From Paenibacillus solanacearum (GTDB taxonomy: Bacteria > Bacillota > Bacilli > Paenibacillales > NBRC-103111): a DNA stretch of 64,000 nucleotides. Below are positions 8,628-17,744 of this stretch, one piece after another. Within the stretch, counting starts at the first letter, position 1; every line of letters begins with the position of its first letter. The translations under genes and the position numbers were made by a program. The notes beneath the pieces are model-generated. The model did not search any database, was not told the DNA's origin, and saw only the letters and a program-made list of their open reading frames with translations. The stretch covers positions 1-64,000 of the forward strand of contig NZ_CAJVAS010000027.1 in assembly GCF_910593845.1 (NCBI RefSeq). The letters run 5' to 3'.

Positions 8628-10415
8628 TTGACAACCTTGTTGATCTTGATGCTGGAGCGCGTCGGTATTCTTCTGATCGTCGTTTTTTTGCTCTCGCGCA
8701 TGAGGTCTTTCCGCAAGATCATTGATAACGAGCACGGCATGAAGGAAAGATTGCTGCTCATCGCCGTATTCGGGACGTTCGGCATCCTTAGCAACTATAC
8801 CGGAATCGAGATCCGGGGCGGGGAAGTCTCCACGCAAGTATGGCAGACGGACGTGGCGTTCGACAGTGCGCTGGCCAATACGCGCGTGCTTGGCGTAGTG
8901 CTTGGCGGCTTGCTCGGCGGTCCGCTGGTCGGTCTGGGAGCCGGACTGATTGCCGGCGCGCATCGGATGGCGCTGGGTGGATTCACGGCTGCCGCCTGCG
9001 GCGTCTCCACGCTGCTTGCCGGGATCGTCGCCGGTCTGATCGGCAAACGATTTCAAGTTAACGACAAACATACGCCGTGGCGCGCCGTTGCGATCGGCAT
9101 CGTCATGGAATGCACCCAGATGGGAATTATTGTGCTGGCCGCCCGCCCTTATGAAGCTGCGCTTACGCTGGTCAAGGTGATCGCCGTGCCGATGATATTG
9201 ATCAACGGCTTCGGCACGCTGCTCTTCATGCTGATCGTTCAGTCGATTTTGCAGGAAGAAGAACGCACGCGCGCCCTGCAGACGCACAAGGCGCTGTATA
9301 TTGCCGACCAGACGCTGCCCTTCTTCCGGCAAGGGCTGAACGCGCATTCGTGCCGGGAAGTCGCGGCGATTATATTGAAATGGACGAATGCGGCCGCCAT
9401 CTCCATCACGAATCGGCATCAAGTGCTGGCGCACGTGGGTGCCGGAGCCGATCACCATATGCCGATGCAGCGCCTCGCTACCCAGCTGACGAAAAACGTG
9501 CTGGAGCAAGGGCGCCTATTGAAGGCGCGATCGCGGGACGAGATTCAATGCGCTCACGAAAGCTGCGCTTTGCAGGCGGCCATTGTGCTCCCGCTGCAGG
9601 TTCACGGCAAGACGGTTGGTACGCTGAAGCTGTATTTTACGAATCCGGGCCAGATGGATCAGGTAGAGCAGGAGCTCGCCGAAGGGCTGGGCAAGCTGTT
9701 CTCGACCCAACTGGAGCTGGCCGAGGCGGAGCTGCAGAGCAAGCTGCTGAAGGATGCCGAGATCAAGGCTTTGCAGGCGCAGGTTCATCCGCACTTCTTG
9801 TTTAACGCGATCAATACGATTTCCGTCCTGTGCCGTACCGATTCGGAAAAAGCGAGGGAGCTGCTGCTCCAGCTGAGCGTGTTTTTCCGCAGCAACCTTC
9901 AGGGCGCGCGTCAGATGCTCATTCCGCTGCATAAGGAGCTGGAGCATGTGGAGGCTTACGTTAGTCTGGTACAAGCCCGCTTTCCCGATAAGTACGAGAT
10001 TCGGATGGACATCGAGCCTTCGACCGAGAAGGTGCTCATCCCGCCGTTTACGCTGCAGCCGCTAGTGGAGAATGCAGTTCGCCATGCATTCTCGAAGCCG
10101 AAGGACAAACGCATCGGACAAGTCACCGTCCGGGCGTTCAAGCAGGACGATCAAATGGTTCTGGTCACTGAGGACAACGGCAGCGGGATCGATCGCGGGC
10201 TGCTGGACCTCGTCGGCAAGCAAACCGTCGATTCGGCGGAAGGGACCGGAACGGCGCTGTACAATATTCGCAAGCGAATCGAGGAAATATACGGAGAGGC
10301 AGCCTGTTTTCAGGTGGAAAGCGAACGCGGCGCAGGCACCAAGATCGTGATCAGGCTGCCGCTACATCACAACCAATGGGGAGATCAGCATGTTGAAGGC
10401 TTATATCGTGGATGA
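8628..10415 (+). CDS. Sensor histidine kinase, LytS/BtsS type
   Basis: The protein has 595 residues. The first 200 or so form the 5TM-5TMR_LYT membrane sensor (start MTTLLILMLERVG; GIEIRGGE; VLGGLLGGPLVGLGAGLIAG). A GAF-like region follows (about 220-360), then a His_kinase domain with the HPK8-type site QVHPHFLFNAINTIS and an HATPase with ENAVRHAF and EDNGSGI. The TTG at 8628 has AGAAGGTG six bases upstream and gives the N-terminus expected of LytS; a GTG at 8619 overlaps that site. Its 3' end overlaps the response regulator gene by 26 bases. Kinases of this family that neighbour CstA carriers sense pyruvate in other bacteria. Confidence 0.9.
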   Translation: MTTLLILMLERVGILLIVVFLLSRMRSFRKIIDNEHGMKERLLLIAVFGTFGILSNYTGIEIRGGEVSTQVWQTDVAFDSALANTRVLGVVLGGLLGGPLVGLGAGLIAGAHRMALGGFTAAACGVSTLLAGIVAGLIGKRFQVNDKHTPWRAVAIGIVMECTQMGIIVLAARPYEAALTLVKVIAVPMILINGFGTLLFMLIVQSILQEEERTRALQTHKALYIADQTLPFFRQGLNAHSCREVAAIILKWTNAAAISITNRHQVLAHVGAGADHHMPMQRLATQLTKNVLEQGRLLKARSRDEIQCAHESCALQAAIVLPLQVHGKTVGTLKLYFTNPGQMDQVEQELAEGLGKLFSTQLELAEAELQSKLLKDAEIKALQAQVHPHFLFNAINTISVLCRTDSEKARELLLQLSVFFRSNLQGARQMLIPLHKELEHVEAYVSLVQARFPDKYEIRMDIEPSTEKVLIPPFTLQPLVENAVRHAFSKPKDKRIGQVTVRAFKQDDQMVLVTEDNGSGIDRGLLDLVGKQTVDSAEGTGTALYNIRKRIEEIYGEAACFQVESERGAGTKIVIRLPLHHNQWGDQHVEGLYRG

Positions 10416-11136
10416 TGAACCGCTCGCCAGAGACGAGCTGGCTTATTTGCTTCGAAGAACCAAACGCGTAGAAGTGGTCGGGGAAGCCGAGAGCATGGAC
10501 GAAGCGTTGGACCACATTCAAAAGCTGGAGCCGGATGTCGTGTTCCTGGACATTCAGCTTGCGGAGGACAGCGGGCTGGATGTGGCGCGCAAGCTGGCGG
10601 ATGCCAGGCACCGGCCGGAAATTGTCTTCGCTACGGCTTATGACGAGTACGCGCTGAAAGCATTCGAGCTGAACGCCGCGGACTATATTCTCAAGCCGTT
10701 CGACGAACGCCGCATTCAGCAAACGGTGGAGAAGATGCTCCGGCTGCAGCAGAGGCATGACGGCGCTGCGGCTTCTCCGGCTGTGCAGAAATCGGGCTTG
10801 CCGGAGAAAACCGATAAGCTGGCCGTGCTCGTGGAGGACCGGATTTTGCTTGTGAACATCAGCCGGATTGTATACATCAGCGCTGCGGAAGGGAAAACGG
10901 TCATTGTCACGGAGGATCAGCGCTATACCGTGAACGAGCCGCTCGTTCATTATGAGCAGAAGCTGCAGCATACGCCGATCGTACGCGTTCACCGGGCTTA
11001 CCTCGTGAACCTGGACGGGATCGTGGAAATCCAGCCTTGGTTTCATTCCACGTATAATCTCGTCATGAAGGACGGCTCCAGCGTCCCGGTCAGCCGGACC
11101 TATATGAAGGAGCTGAAGCAGTTGATCGGCTTCTAG
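10390..11136 (+). CDS. Response regulator, LytT/BtsR type (LytTR DNA-binding domain)
   Basis: The 248-residue protein has a receiver domain (VDDEPLARDEL; phospho-acceptor Asp 54 in VFLDIQ; FATAYDEYALKAFE; KPF) and a C-terminal LytTR domain (about 140-248; ISRIVYISAAEGKTVIVTE, VRVHRAYLVNLDGI). The ATG has GGGGAG upstream and lies inside the end of the kinase gene, so the two are translationally linked. By family and position it probably activates the cstA-like gene that follows. Confidence 0.92.
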   Translation: MLKAYIVDDEPLARDELAYLLRRTKRVEVVGEAESMDEALDHIQKLEPDVVFLDIQLAEDSGLDVARKLADARHRPEIVFATAYDEYALKAFELNAADYILKPFDERRIQQTVEKMLRLQQRHDGAAASPAVQKSGLPEKTDKLAVLVEDRILLVNISRIVYISAAEGKTVIVTEDQRYTVNEPLVHYEQKLQHTPIVRVHRAYLVNLDGIVEIQPWFHSTYNLVMKDGSSVPVSRTYMKELKQLIGF

Positions 11137-11215
11137 CCAGCGCCCGCTGTCTTGCGGCGATTGCATTTCAAGCCTTTGTTTTTGCGGTTCATTCCCTCGC
11201 CTGCGCGTTTTGTCC

Positions 11216-11229
11216 TGAAAACGATAGGA
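11216..11229 (+). promoter_or_regulatory. cre-like site upstream of cstA
   Basis: TGAAAACGATAGGA agrees with TGWAANCGNTNNCA at all fixed positions but one (G for C near the end). It lies about 17 bases before a TATGAT at 11246-11251, where a -35 box would be. Catabolite repression of a carbon-starvation carrier would make sense; evidence is the motif only. Confidence 0.35.
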
Positions 11230-11289
11230 AGGCCTTTTCATTTAGTATGATGAGTTGGTACAAGGATGAACCAAGGGAGGCTGCATAAA

Positions 11290-13083
11290 ATGAATGCGAT
11301 TACAATCGTCATCGGTTCCATATGCATTCTGATGATTGCCTATCGATTATATGGTACGTTTATGGCGGTCAAGGTGCTGAAGTTAAACGATGCCCAGCCG
11401 ACGCCGGCGCATACGCTAAACGACGGGAAGGATTACGTTCCGACCAACAAGTGGGTAACGTTCGGCCATCACTTTGCGGCGATTGCCGCGGCCGGTCCGC
11501 TGGTCGGCCCGATTCTGGCCGCCCAATTCGGCTATCTTCCCGGACTGCTCTGGCTGCTGATCGGAGCCGTCATCGGCGGTGCGGTGCATGATGCGGTCGT
11601 TCTGTTCGCGTCGATGCGCAAAAACGGCAAGTCGCTGTCCGAGGTGGCCAAGGAGGAGCTTGGTCCGGTCGCCGGCTTCTGTACCGGTCTGGCGATGCTG
11701 TTCATCATTACGATCACGATGGCCGGGTTGTCCATGGTCGTTCTGCACGCCCTGGAGAATAACCCGTGGGGGACGTTTGCGGTCGGCATTACGATACCGA
11801 TTGCGATGGGCGTCGGCCTGTTCTATAAGAAAACCGGCAATTTGAAGCTGGCTTCGACGGTCGGATTCATTCTGCTCATGATCGGCGTCTTCATCGGCCC
11901 GTCGATTCAAAGCACGGTGCTGGGCGACTGGCTGACGCTGGATACGAAGACGTTATCCTTGATCCTGCCTGTATACGCTTTCTTCGCGGCGGCGCTCCCG
12001 GTCTGGCTGCTGCTTGCGCCTCGCGACTACTTGAGCAGCTTTATGAAGATCGGCGTTTTTATCGCGCTCATCGTGGGAGTATTCATCATTAACCCCGACA
12101 TCCCTTTCCCGGCGGTGACGGAGTTCGTCAAGGGCGGGGGGCCCATCCTGCCCGGTCCCGTATGGCCGTTCATCTCGATCACGATCGCCTGTGGCGCGAT
12201 TTCCGGCTTCCATGCCTTTGTCGGGTCGGGCACGACGCCGAAAATGCTGAATCGCTGGACCGACATTAAAGTGGTCGGCTTCGGGGCGATGCTGGTCGAA
12301 TGCGTCGTCGGGATCATGGCTCTGATCGCCGCGACAGCGCTGCAGCCGGCCGATTATTTTGCCATCAACTCGACGCCGCAGGCGTTCAAAGCATTAGGAA
12401 TGAGCGTTGTCCATTTGCCGGAGCTCAGCCGGGAAATCGGCTTGAATCTGGAAGGCAGAACGGGCGGGGCGGTGACGCTGGCGGTCGGCATGACGTATAT
12501 TTTCACCAAAATTCCGTGGTTCAGCGGCTTGGCCCCGTATTTCTTCCAGTTCGTCATTATGTTCGAAGCGGTATTCATCTTGACCGCTATCGATGCCGGT
12601 ACCCGTACGGCTCGTTATTTGATCCAGGATTTCTTCGGTGAAGTATACAGGCCGCTGAAGCGGGTGGATTGGGTTCCGGGCACGATCTTTGCCAGTGCGC
12701 TGGCTTGTCTCATGTGGGGATACTTGCTCTATTCCGGCGATATCGGCTCGGTATGGGCGCTGTTCGGCGTATCGAATCAGCTGATGGCCTCCATCGGGCT
12801 CATTGTCGGCGCGACGGTCATCTTGAATATCGCCGACAAACGCCGCTATATGCTCACTTGTCTCGTGCCGCTGGCGTACCTGTTCACGACCGTGAATTAC
12901 GCGGGATACTGGATGGTGAAGTACGTGTATCTCAATCCGGCGGCGTCGGGCTATAACGTGCTCAACGGGGTATTGTCGATCATTATGCTGATCTTGGGCG
13001 TGATCATTATGGTGGCGGCGATTAAGAAATGGATCGACCTGTTCAATGCGCCGCGCGTGAAGCTGAAGCCGTTCACCGTGTAA
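11290..13083 (+). CDS. cstA: Carbon starvation protein A family carrier (pyruvate/peptide)
   Basis: The 597-residue polytopic membrane protein begins with the typical MNAITIVIGSICILMIAYRL and carries the CstA signatures FGHHFAAIAAAGPLVGP and GALIGGAVHD-like GAVIGGAVHDAVVLFAS, with some 15 membrane segments and a C-terminal CstA domain (FLTAIDAGTRTARYL-like; LMASIGLIVGATVI). The ATG at 11290 has AAGGGAGG upstream; an in-frame ATG at 11266 does not. CstA and its relative BtsT import pyruvate or peptides during starvation. The LytS/LytT pair directly upstream supports pyruvate uptake. Confidence 0.9.
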   Translation: MNAITIVIGSICILMIAYRLYGTFMAVKVLKLNDAQPTPAHTLNDGKDYVPTNKWVTFGHHFAAIAAAGPLVGPILAAQFGYLPGLLWLLIGAVIGGAVHDAVVLFASMRKNGKSLSEVAKEELGPVAGFCTGLAMLFIITITMAGLSMVVLHALENNPWGTFAVGITIPIAMGVGLFYKKTGNLKLASTVGFILLMIGVFIGPSIQSTVLGDWLTLDTKTLSLILPVYAFFAAALPVWLLLAPRDYLSSFMKIGVFIALIVGVFIINPDIPFPAVTEFVKGGGPILPGPVWPFISITIACGAISGFHAFVGSGTTPKMLNRWTDIKVVGFGAMLVECVVGIMALIAATALQPADYFAINSTPQAFKALGMSVVHLPELSREIGLNLEGRTGGAVTLAVGMTYIFTKIPWFSGLAPYFFQFVIMFEAVFILTAIDAGTRTARYLIQDFFGEVYRPLKRVDWVPGTIFASALACLMWGYLLYSGDIGSVWALFGVSNQLMASIGLIVGATVILNIADKRRYMLTCLVPLAYLFTTVNYAGYWMVKYVYLNPAASGYNVLNGVLSIIMLILGVIIMVAAIKKWIDLFNAPRVKLKPFTV

Positions 13084-13149
13084 AAGGGATAGGTTGTAGC
13101 GGAGAGCGGTTCTGCATCGAATAGGGCGCCGGAGGAAGGCGGCAGAGGA

Positions 13150-13188
13150 AGACCCGGGAAGCTTGTTATAAGCTCCCCGGGTCTTTTT
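13150..13188 (+). terminator. Terminator between cstA and the convergent AraC gene
   Basis: GACCCGGG-AAGCTT pairs with AAGCT-CCCCGGGTC around GTTAT, followed by TTTTT. The stem is long and symmetrical enough to act on both strands. Confidence 0.85.
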
Positions 13189-13245
13189 GCGCGTTTGGCC
13201 GCGCAACTAACAGGTTGCAGGCACCGAAGCAGGCCCAGCCCCAGA

Positions 13246-14130
13246 TCAAGTAAACTCGCTCGCATCCGGAAGCAATCTGCGTATGTATTCCTTAGGCGAG
13301 CAATGGTTGTACCTTTTAAATAAATCGTAGAAATGCGTCATATTTACAAAGCCGACCATTTCGGCTACTTGCGTAATATTGATCTTTTCCGTAAGCAACA
13401 GGCGCTCGGCCTTTTTGATTCGCTGAATGTTGACATAATCAACGAAGGACATGCCGACCATCTTTTTAAAATATTTCGAAAAGTAATGATAACTCATATT
13501 TACCATCTGACTGACGGTTTCCATTTCGATATTTTCTTGCAGATGGCGCTCTACATAATCGATAACCGGACGCAGATTGTACGCTGGCGGGACCTTGTTG
13601 GTCTTCGGCGCTTCATTGGGGCCGCAGCGCAGCAAAAGGAGCAGCAGCTGCTTTACTTGAAGCTGGATGGCGAGTTCATAGCCGACCGTTTTTTGTTCCA
13701 TTTCGTCGTAAATGGACTTCATATGCTGTCCCAGCGAAATTCGCAATTCCTCGTTCTGCCGAAGCGTCTCGTTCAACTGACTGAGCGGTCCGGTGATTTC
13801 GTAGAAAAAATGATAATACGTCATTAATGACGGATCGAAATAGGGCTGCAGGTCGAAATGCAAAATTAAATATGTTGTAGCGTCTCCGTCGGCGCACCAG
13901 CTGCAGTGCGGCTGAGACGAACCTACGATCAATGCTTCTCCAGGCTCCAACCGATACTGCTTGTCTTGAATCTGTTTCCCGAGTACCCCCTCCAGAACAT
14001 AGGCGAACTCAAGCTCTCTGTGGTAATGCCACCGCTTTTTCTGCTGTCTCCGTTTTTCCCGCTTTCGAATTTGAATGCACAACATGAGGTTCTGGTAGGG
14101 GATCACTTCATCGAACATTTCGATGTTCAT
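13246..14130 (-). CDS. AraC family transcriptional regulator (cupin sensor)
   Basis: The protein has 294 residues. An N-terminal cupin domain (RWHYHRELEFAYVLEGVLGK; PGEALIVGSSQPHCSW) is followed by a C-terminal AraC helix-turn-helix pair (MVNMSYHYFSKYFKKMVGMS; ITQVAEMVGFVNMTHFYDLF). The ATG at 14130 has GGGAAGGA six bases upstream; in-frame extension to 14271 has no such site. The gene is divergent from the binding-protein gene at 14346, which it probably controls, with the operator in the 215-base gap between them. Confidence 0.9.
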   Translation of the reverse strand: MNIEMFDEVIPYQNLMLCIQIRKREKRRQQKKRWHYHRELEFAYVLEGVLGKQIQDKQYRLEPGEALIVGSSQPHCSWCADGDATTYLILHFDLQPYFDPSLMTYYHFFYEITGPLSQLNETLRQNEELRISLGQHMKSIYDEMEQKTVGYELAIQLQVKQLLLLLLRCGPNEAPKTNKVPPAYNLRPVIDYVERHLQENIEMETVSQMVNMSYHYFSKYFKKMVGMSFVDYVNIQRIKKAERLLLTEKINITQVAEMVGFVNMTHFYDLFKRYNHCSPKEYIRRLLPDASEFT

Positions 14131-14345
14131 CTCGATCCTTCCCCTCGTTTGGATTTTGGACAAAAACCGATATAAACAAGATAAATGCCGACATACAGCG
14201 GGCAAGGTAATCATTGTATGCTTATTTCTGTAGCGCGTTGTCTTTATTATAGTAGTCCCGGTTAGAAACAATCAATCGAACCGTACGAAGGGGGGCATAG
14301 GCCAGGTTTGCAAAACAATCCGCTTGAAACAAGGGGGGCTTACCG

Positions 14346-15689
14346 GTGTTCAGACCGAAGTTTATTTGCAAGCTGTTGATCGTATGCTTTGTTACATTGT
14401 CTGTTTTAATCGGTTGCAGCGGCACGCCGCGTCCGGGGAATGAAAGTACCGGGCCGGGTACGGCCGACAAAGCCGGCGTACCGGGACCATACACAGGGGG
14501 ACCGGTAGAGCTGCTGATCAAGGATGTGAATACAGCGATTTTCACCGATCAAGACATCCAAAAAGTGATGATGCAGGCGGTGAAGGCAAAATATCCTGAG
14601 ATTACCCTTCGGATCGTAAATGACAAAATCGAGGATATGATCGCCTCCGGTTCGCCTCCTGACATGGTAGCGCTCAGCCACAGCCAATTGGCAAATTACA
14701 AATCGCTGGATCTTCCGGACGACCTGCGCATGTGGATCAAACAGAGAAATATCGATTTAACGTCGCTGGATCCGGTTGTTATGAACGCGATCAAAGACTT
14801 CGGGCCCAGCGGCGAAATATTCGGATTACCGTTCGGTATGAATCATGGCGCGCTCATCTACAACAAGGATATCTTCGACAAGTTCGGCCTTCCCTACCCT
14901 AAGGATTCGCTGGCATGGGAGGAGGTGGTCGAGATGAACCGGCGTCTGACCCGTCTGGAAGGCGGAGTTCAATACATTGGAGCTGCAACCAGCTCTTTTC
15001 TTAATATGACACGTCAATACGGGTTGTCGCTCGTCGACGAGAAGAATGAGAAGGCGGTTCTTACCTCCGACGGCTTCCGGCATGTATTCGGTCTGATGCA
15101 GCAGTTGTTCCAGGCCCCGGGCTATGTGCAAAACAGCAATTATACGTATAAGAACACCGATTTTTATAGAGATCAAACCTTGGTCATGCAAGCCAACTGG
15201 ATTGCCGCGGTGGCGGGCGATATAAAAAAATTGAAGCCGCCGTTCAAGTGGGATCTCACCGCGTTTCCTGTTTATAAGGACCGTCCCGCAGTAGGCAACC
15301 CTGTCGACTTTCATATGTTGGCCGTTTCCAAAACAAGCAAGCACAAGGATGCCGCGATCCGCGTGCTGGAAACGCTGTTATCCAAGGAAGCTCAACTCGC
15401 GATTAGTAAATCCGGCCGCATTAGCGTGCTGGCCGATCCTCAGATCAAAGTGACGTTTGCGGAAGATTCAGGGATATTCACCGAAAAAAATTTGAAGGCC
15501 ATCTTCAACGTATCGGCCGCTCCGTTGGTACGGTCTGATTTCTCGGAGTATAAGGACGTCATCTCCCCGTTTATTACCGACGCCGTTAAAAATATAGCTG
15601 TCAACAAAGCGGATATCAATACAGCCTTGCGGCAAGCGGAAGAGCAGGCCAATCAGAAAGTACGCAGTATGAAGGAGGCGCAGAGGTAG
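14346..15689 (+). CDS. Solute-binding lipoprotein (family 1), orphan
   Basis: The 447-residue protein starts at GTG after AAGGGGGG. It carries a lipoprotein signal with lipobox LIGC (Cys 24). The fold is that of an extracellular sugar-binding protein (EIFGLPFGMNHGALIYNKDIFDKFGLPYP; LVMQANWIAAV). No permease or ATPase gene lies nearby, which is unusual for this family: the downstream genes are a hydrolase and two dehydrogenases. It either works with a permease pair encoded elsewhere or feeds ligand information to a sensor. Ligand not known. Confidence 0.85.
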   Translation: MFRPKFICKLLIVCFVTLSVLIGCSGTPRPGNESTGPGTADKAGVPGPYTGGPVELLIKDVNTAIFTDQDIQKVMMQAVKAKYPEITLRIVNDKIEDMIASGSPPDMVALSHSQLANYKSLDLPDDLRMWIKQRNIDLTSLDPVVMNAIKDFGPSGEIFGLPFGMNHGALIYNKDIFDKFGLPYPKDSLAWEEVVEMNRRLTRLEGGVQYIGAATSSFLNMTRQYGLSLVDEKNEKAVLTSDGFRHVFGLMQQLFQAPGYVQNSNYTYKNTDFYRDQTLVMQANWIAAVAGDIKKLKPPFKWDLTAFPVYKDRPAVGNPVDFHMLAVSKTSKHKDAAIRVLETLLSKEAQLAISKSGRISVLADPQIKVTFAEDSGIFTEKNLKAIFNVSAAPLVRSDFSEYKDVISPFITDAVKNIAVNKADINTALRQAEEQANQKVRSMKEAQR

Positions 15690-15723
15690 AATGATGCCGC
15701 GCAAATTTAAGGGGGATTTTTCG

Positions 15724-15753
15724 ATGAACCATCGCGAGTGCTGCAAAGTATGA
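15724..15753 (+). other. Nine-codon leader ORF or frameshift scar before the hydrolase gene
   Basis: The best ribosome binding site here (AAGGGGGA at about 15707) serves an ATG at 15724 whose frame, MNHRECCKV, stops at TGA 15751-15753, overlapping the ATG at 15750 of the hydrolase (ATGA). Inserting one base after GAG would join it in frame as MNHREVLQSMKRY. It is either a translational-coupling leader or a one-base deletion (real or a sequencing error). Confidence 0.45.
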
Positions 15754-17702
15754 AACGATATTTGAATGATTGGGCTGCCAGAAGGGTAGAGAGACCGCTG
15801 CCCGTGTTTGCTTCCCCAGCGGAATTTACCGCATGGCGAGCTGAAAGACAAGCGAACTTCCATCGCGCATTGGGAATTGACAAGTACTTGCAAGCGGAAC
15901 GAACCCCTTTAAATATTCGCGTGTCGGGGGTCATCGACGATCAGGCTTATCGTTTGGAAAAGCTGTATTATGAAAGCTTGCCAGGGCTATACGTGGCCGG
16001 TCATCTGTACATTCCGCGGGAATTATCGTCTCCGGCTCCCGGCGTTCTGTACGTTTGCGGTCATCACCGGAATCAGAAGATTCAATATCAGGATCATGCT
16101 CGACGCTTGGCGCAGCTTGGTTTTGTAACGCTCATTATCGATACGGTGCAAAACGGAGAAGTGTTCGGCGAACATCATGGAACCTACTCGCGAGGTTGGT
16201 TCGATTGGGTTAGCAAAGGATACACTCCGGCGGCGATCGAGGTATGGAATGCGATTCGCGGGCTGGACCTGCTGAGCGCTCGGGATGAAGTGGATGAACA
16301 GCGACTGGGCGTCACCGGCCATTCCGGAGGCGGCTCGATCAGCTGGTGGACGATGTGTGCCGACGATCGCGTAAAGGCGATTGCCGCTTCATCCGGCACG
16401 GGGCATGAGGCTTCCCATCTTCGAGAACGGACGCTGGATCGTCATTGCGACTGCAATTTTCCTAACAATCCTTTCGGGTGGTCGCTGATTGAACAATATG
16501 CGCTGGCAGCACCTCGGCCTGTGCTGATTGTAGCCCCGGATCGCGATGCGGTTTTTCAGATTGACTCGGTCGAGGACGTCTTTGGCCGGTTAAAAGGTTT
16601 ATATGCAAGCCTGGGTGCGGAAGACCGGCTGAAATTATTTGCCTTTCGCTCTGCCCATATGTATACGCCGGAATCGCGCAAGCAAATCTTCAGCTGGCTG
16701 CTGCGTCATCTCGCCGGACAGGAGGTGTCTCCCGCCGTTGTGGAGGATATCGACGGAGAACGTCTGCCGGACGAACAACTGCTCGTGTACGGGGGGCAGC
16801 CGCCGGCAGACGATCGCTCGCTTACCGTTCAGGAGTGGTTCATACCGGCTGCGCGTCCAGTGATGCCGGACAGCCCGCAAATGCTGGAGCAGTGTCGCGA
16901 TAACCTGGTGGCGCGGTTGAGGCAGGAAAGCTTTTCGGCATTCCCGCCCGCCGCCGGCCCCTGCAAACCTGTGATTCGTCAGCGAACGTGGAACAAGCCG
17001 CAGACTAGCTGGTGGTTCCTATTCGATTACGAGGCGGAAGCGTATTGGCAGTTGCAAGGCGAGCTTCATGGGGCGGCTCCAGAGCCCGCGGAAGGATCGG
17101 CGCTTCGTCCGTTGGCGGTTACCTTGCGCATGACTGGTGATGAGCGGGGGAAGGGAGCGTTCGCATTGCTGCAGTCCGCTTCCTCCTCGTGGCTGAAAGC
17201 GCGCCTTGATCCACGGGGAACAGGCGATACCGCATGGGGGGCGGAATGGCATTGGCATATTCGTCGTGCTGCCGCTTTGCTCGGCGGTACCGTTGCTTCC
17301 ATGAGGGTGTGGGATACGCTGCGGGGAATTGAGGCGCTGCGCAATATACCGGGAGTCGATTCGAAACGCATAGTGCTTTCCGGCAGCGGGGAGATGGCGG
17401 TCGTGGCCTTATATGCGGCGTTACTCGACGGAAACATTGCGGCGGTTATTTTGGATCATCCTCCCGACACACTGGACGCACCTGACGCTTCGCGAGAATC
17501 GCCGTGTTTTAAGGAAGTCATCAATGCGCTCCGGCATGCCGACTTGCCGCAAACCGCCGCTTGCCTTTGGCCCGCGAAGCTTGTCTTCGTAGGAGAATTA
17601 CCCGATGGCTATCGGTTGACCCGGGACGTATATGAGCGGATGGGGGGATCGGTGCAAGTGGTTTCATGTGCCAAGGAGATCCATTTCAGCGCATTGATCT
17701 AA
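15750..17702 (+). CDS. Double-domain alpha/beta hydrolase (acetyl-ester hydrolase like)
   Basis: The protein has 650 residues from ATG 15750 (a GTG at 15738 is also in frame). The first half is an intact alpha/beta hydrolase: nucleophile elbow GHSGGGS with Ser 192, an acid in VLIVAPDRDAVF and a His in FRSAHMYTP. It resembles acetylxylan-esterase/dienelactone-hydrolase type enzymes. The second half (about 330-650) repeats the fold (VLSGSGEMAVVALYAALLDG) but Gly stands where the nucleophile Ser is expected. There is no signal peptide, so it would work on a short imported ester. The start region contains a possible frameshift. It lies between the binding-protein gene and two dehydrogenase genes and is probably in their operon. 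Confidence 0.75.
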   Translation: MKRYLNDWAARRVERPLPVFASPAEFTAWRAERQANFHRALGIDKYLQAERTPLNIRVSGVIDDQAYRLEKLYYESLPGLYVAGHLYIPRELSSPAPGVLYVCGHHRNQKIQYQDHARRLAQLGFVTLIIDTVQNGEVFGEHHGTYSRGWFDWVSKGYTPAAIEVWNAIRGLDLLSARDEVDEQRLGVTGHSGGGSISWWTMCADDRVKAIAASSGTGHEASHLRERTLDRHCDCNFPNNPFGWSLIEQYALAAPRPVLIVAPDRDAVFQIDSVEDVFGRLKGLYASLGAEDRLKLFAFRSAHMYTPESRKQIFSWLLRHLAGQEVSPAVVEDIDGERLPDEQLLVYGGQPPADDRSLTVQEWFIPAARPVMPDSPQMLEQCRDNLVARLRQESFSAFPPAAGPCKPVIRQRTWNKPQTSWWFLFDYEAEAYWQLQGELHGAAPEPAEGSALRPLAVTLRMTGDERGKGAFALLQSASSSWLKARLDPRGTGDTAWGAEWHWHIRRAAALLGGTVASMRVWDTLRGIEALRNIPGVDSKRIVLSGSGEMAVVALYAALLDGNIAAVILDHPPDTLDAPDASRESPCFKEVINALRHADLPQTAACLWPAKLVFVGELPDGYRLTRDVYERMGGSVQVVSCAKEIHFSALI

Positions 17703-17744
17703 GTGGTGAGATGCAAGAAACATCAAGATGGGGGAGTGATTCAT

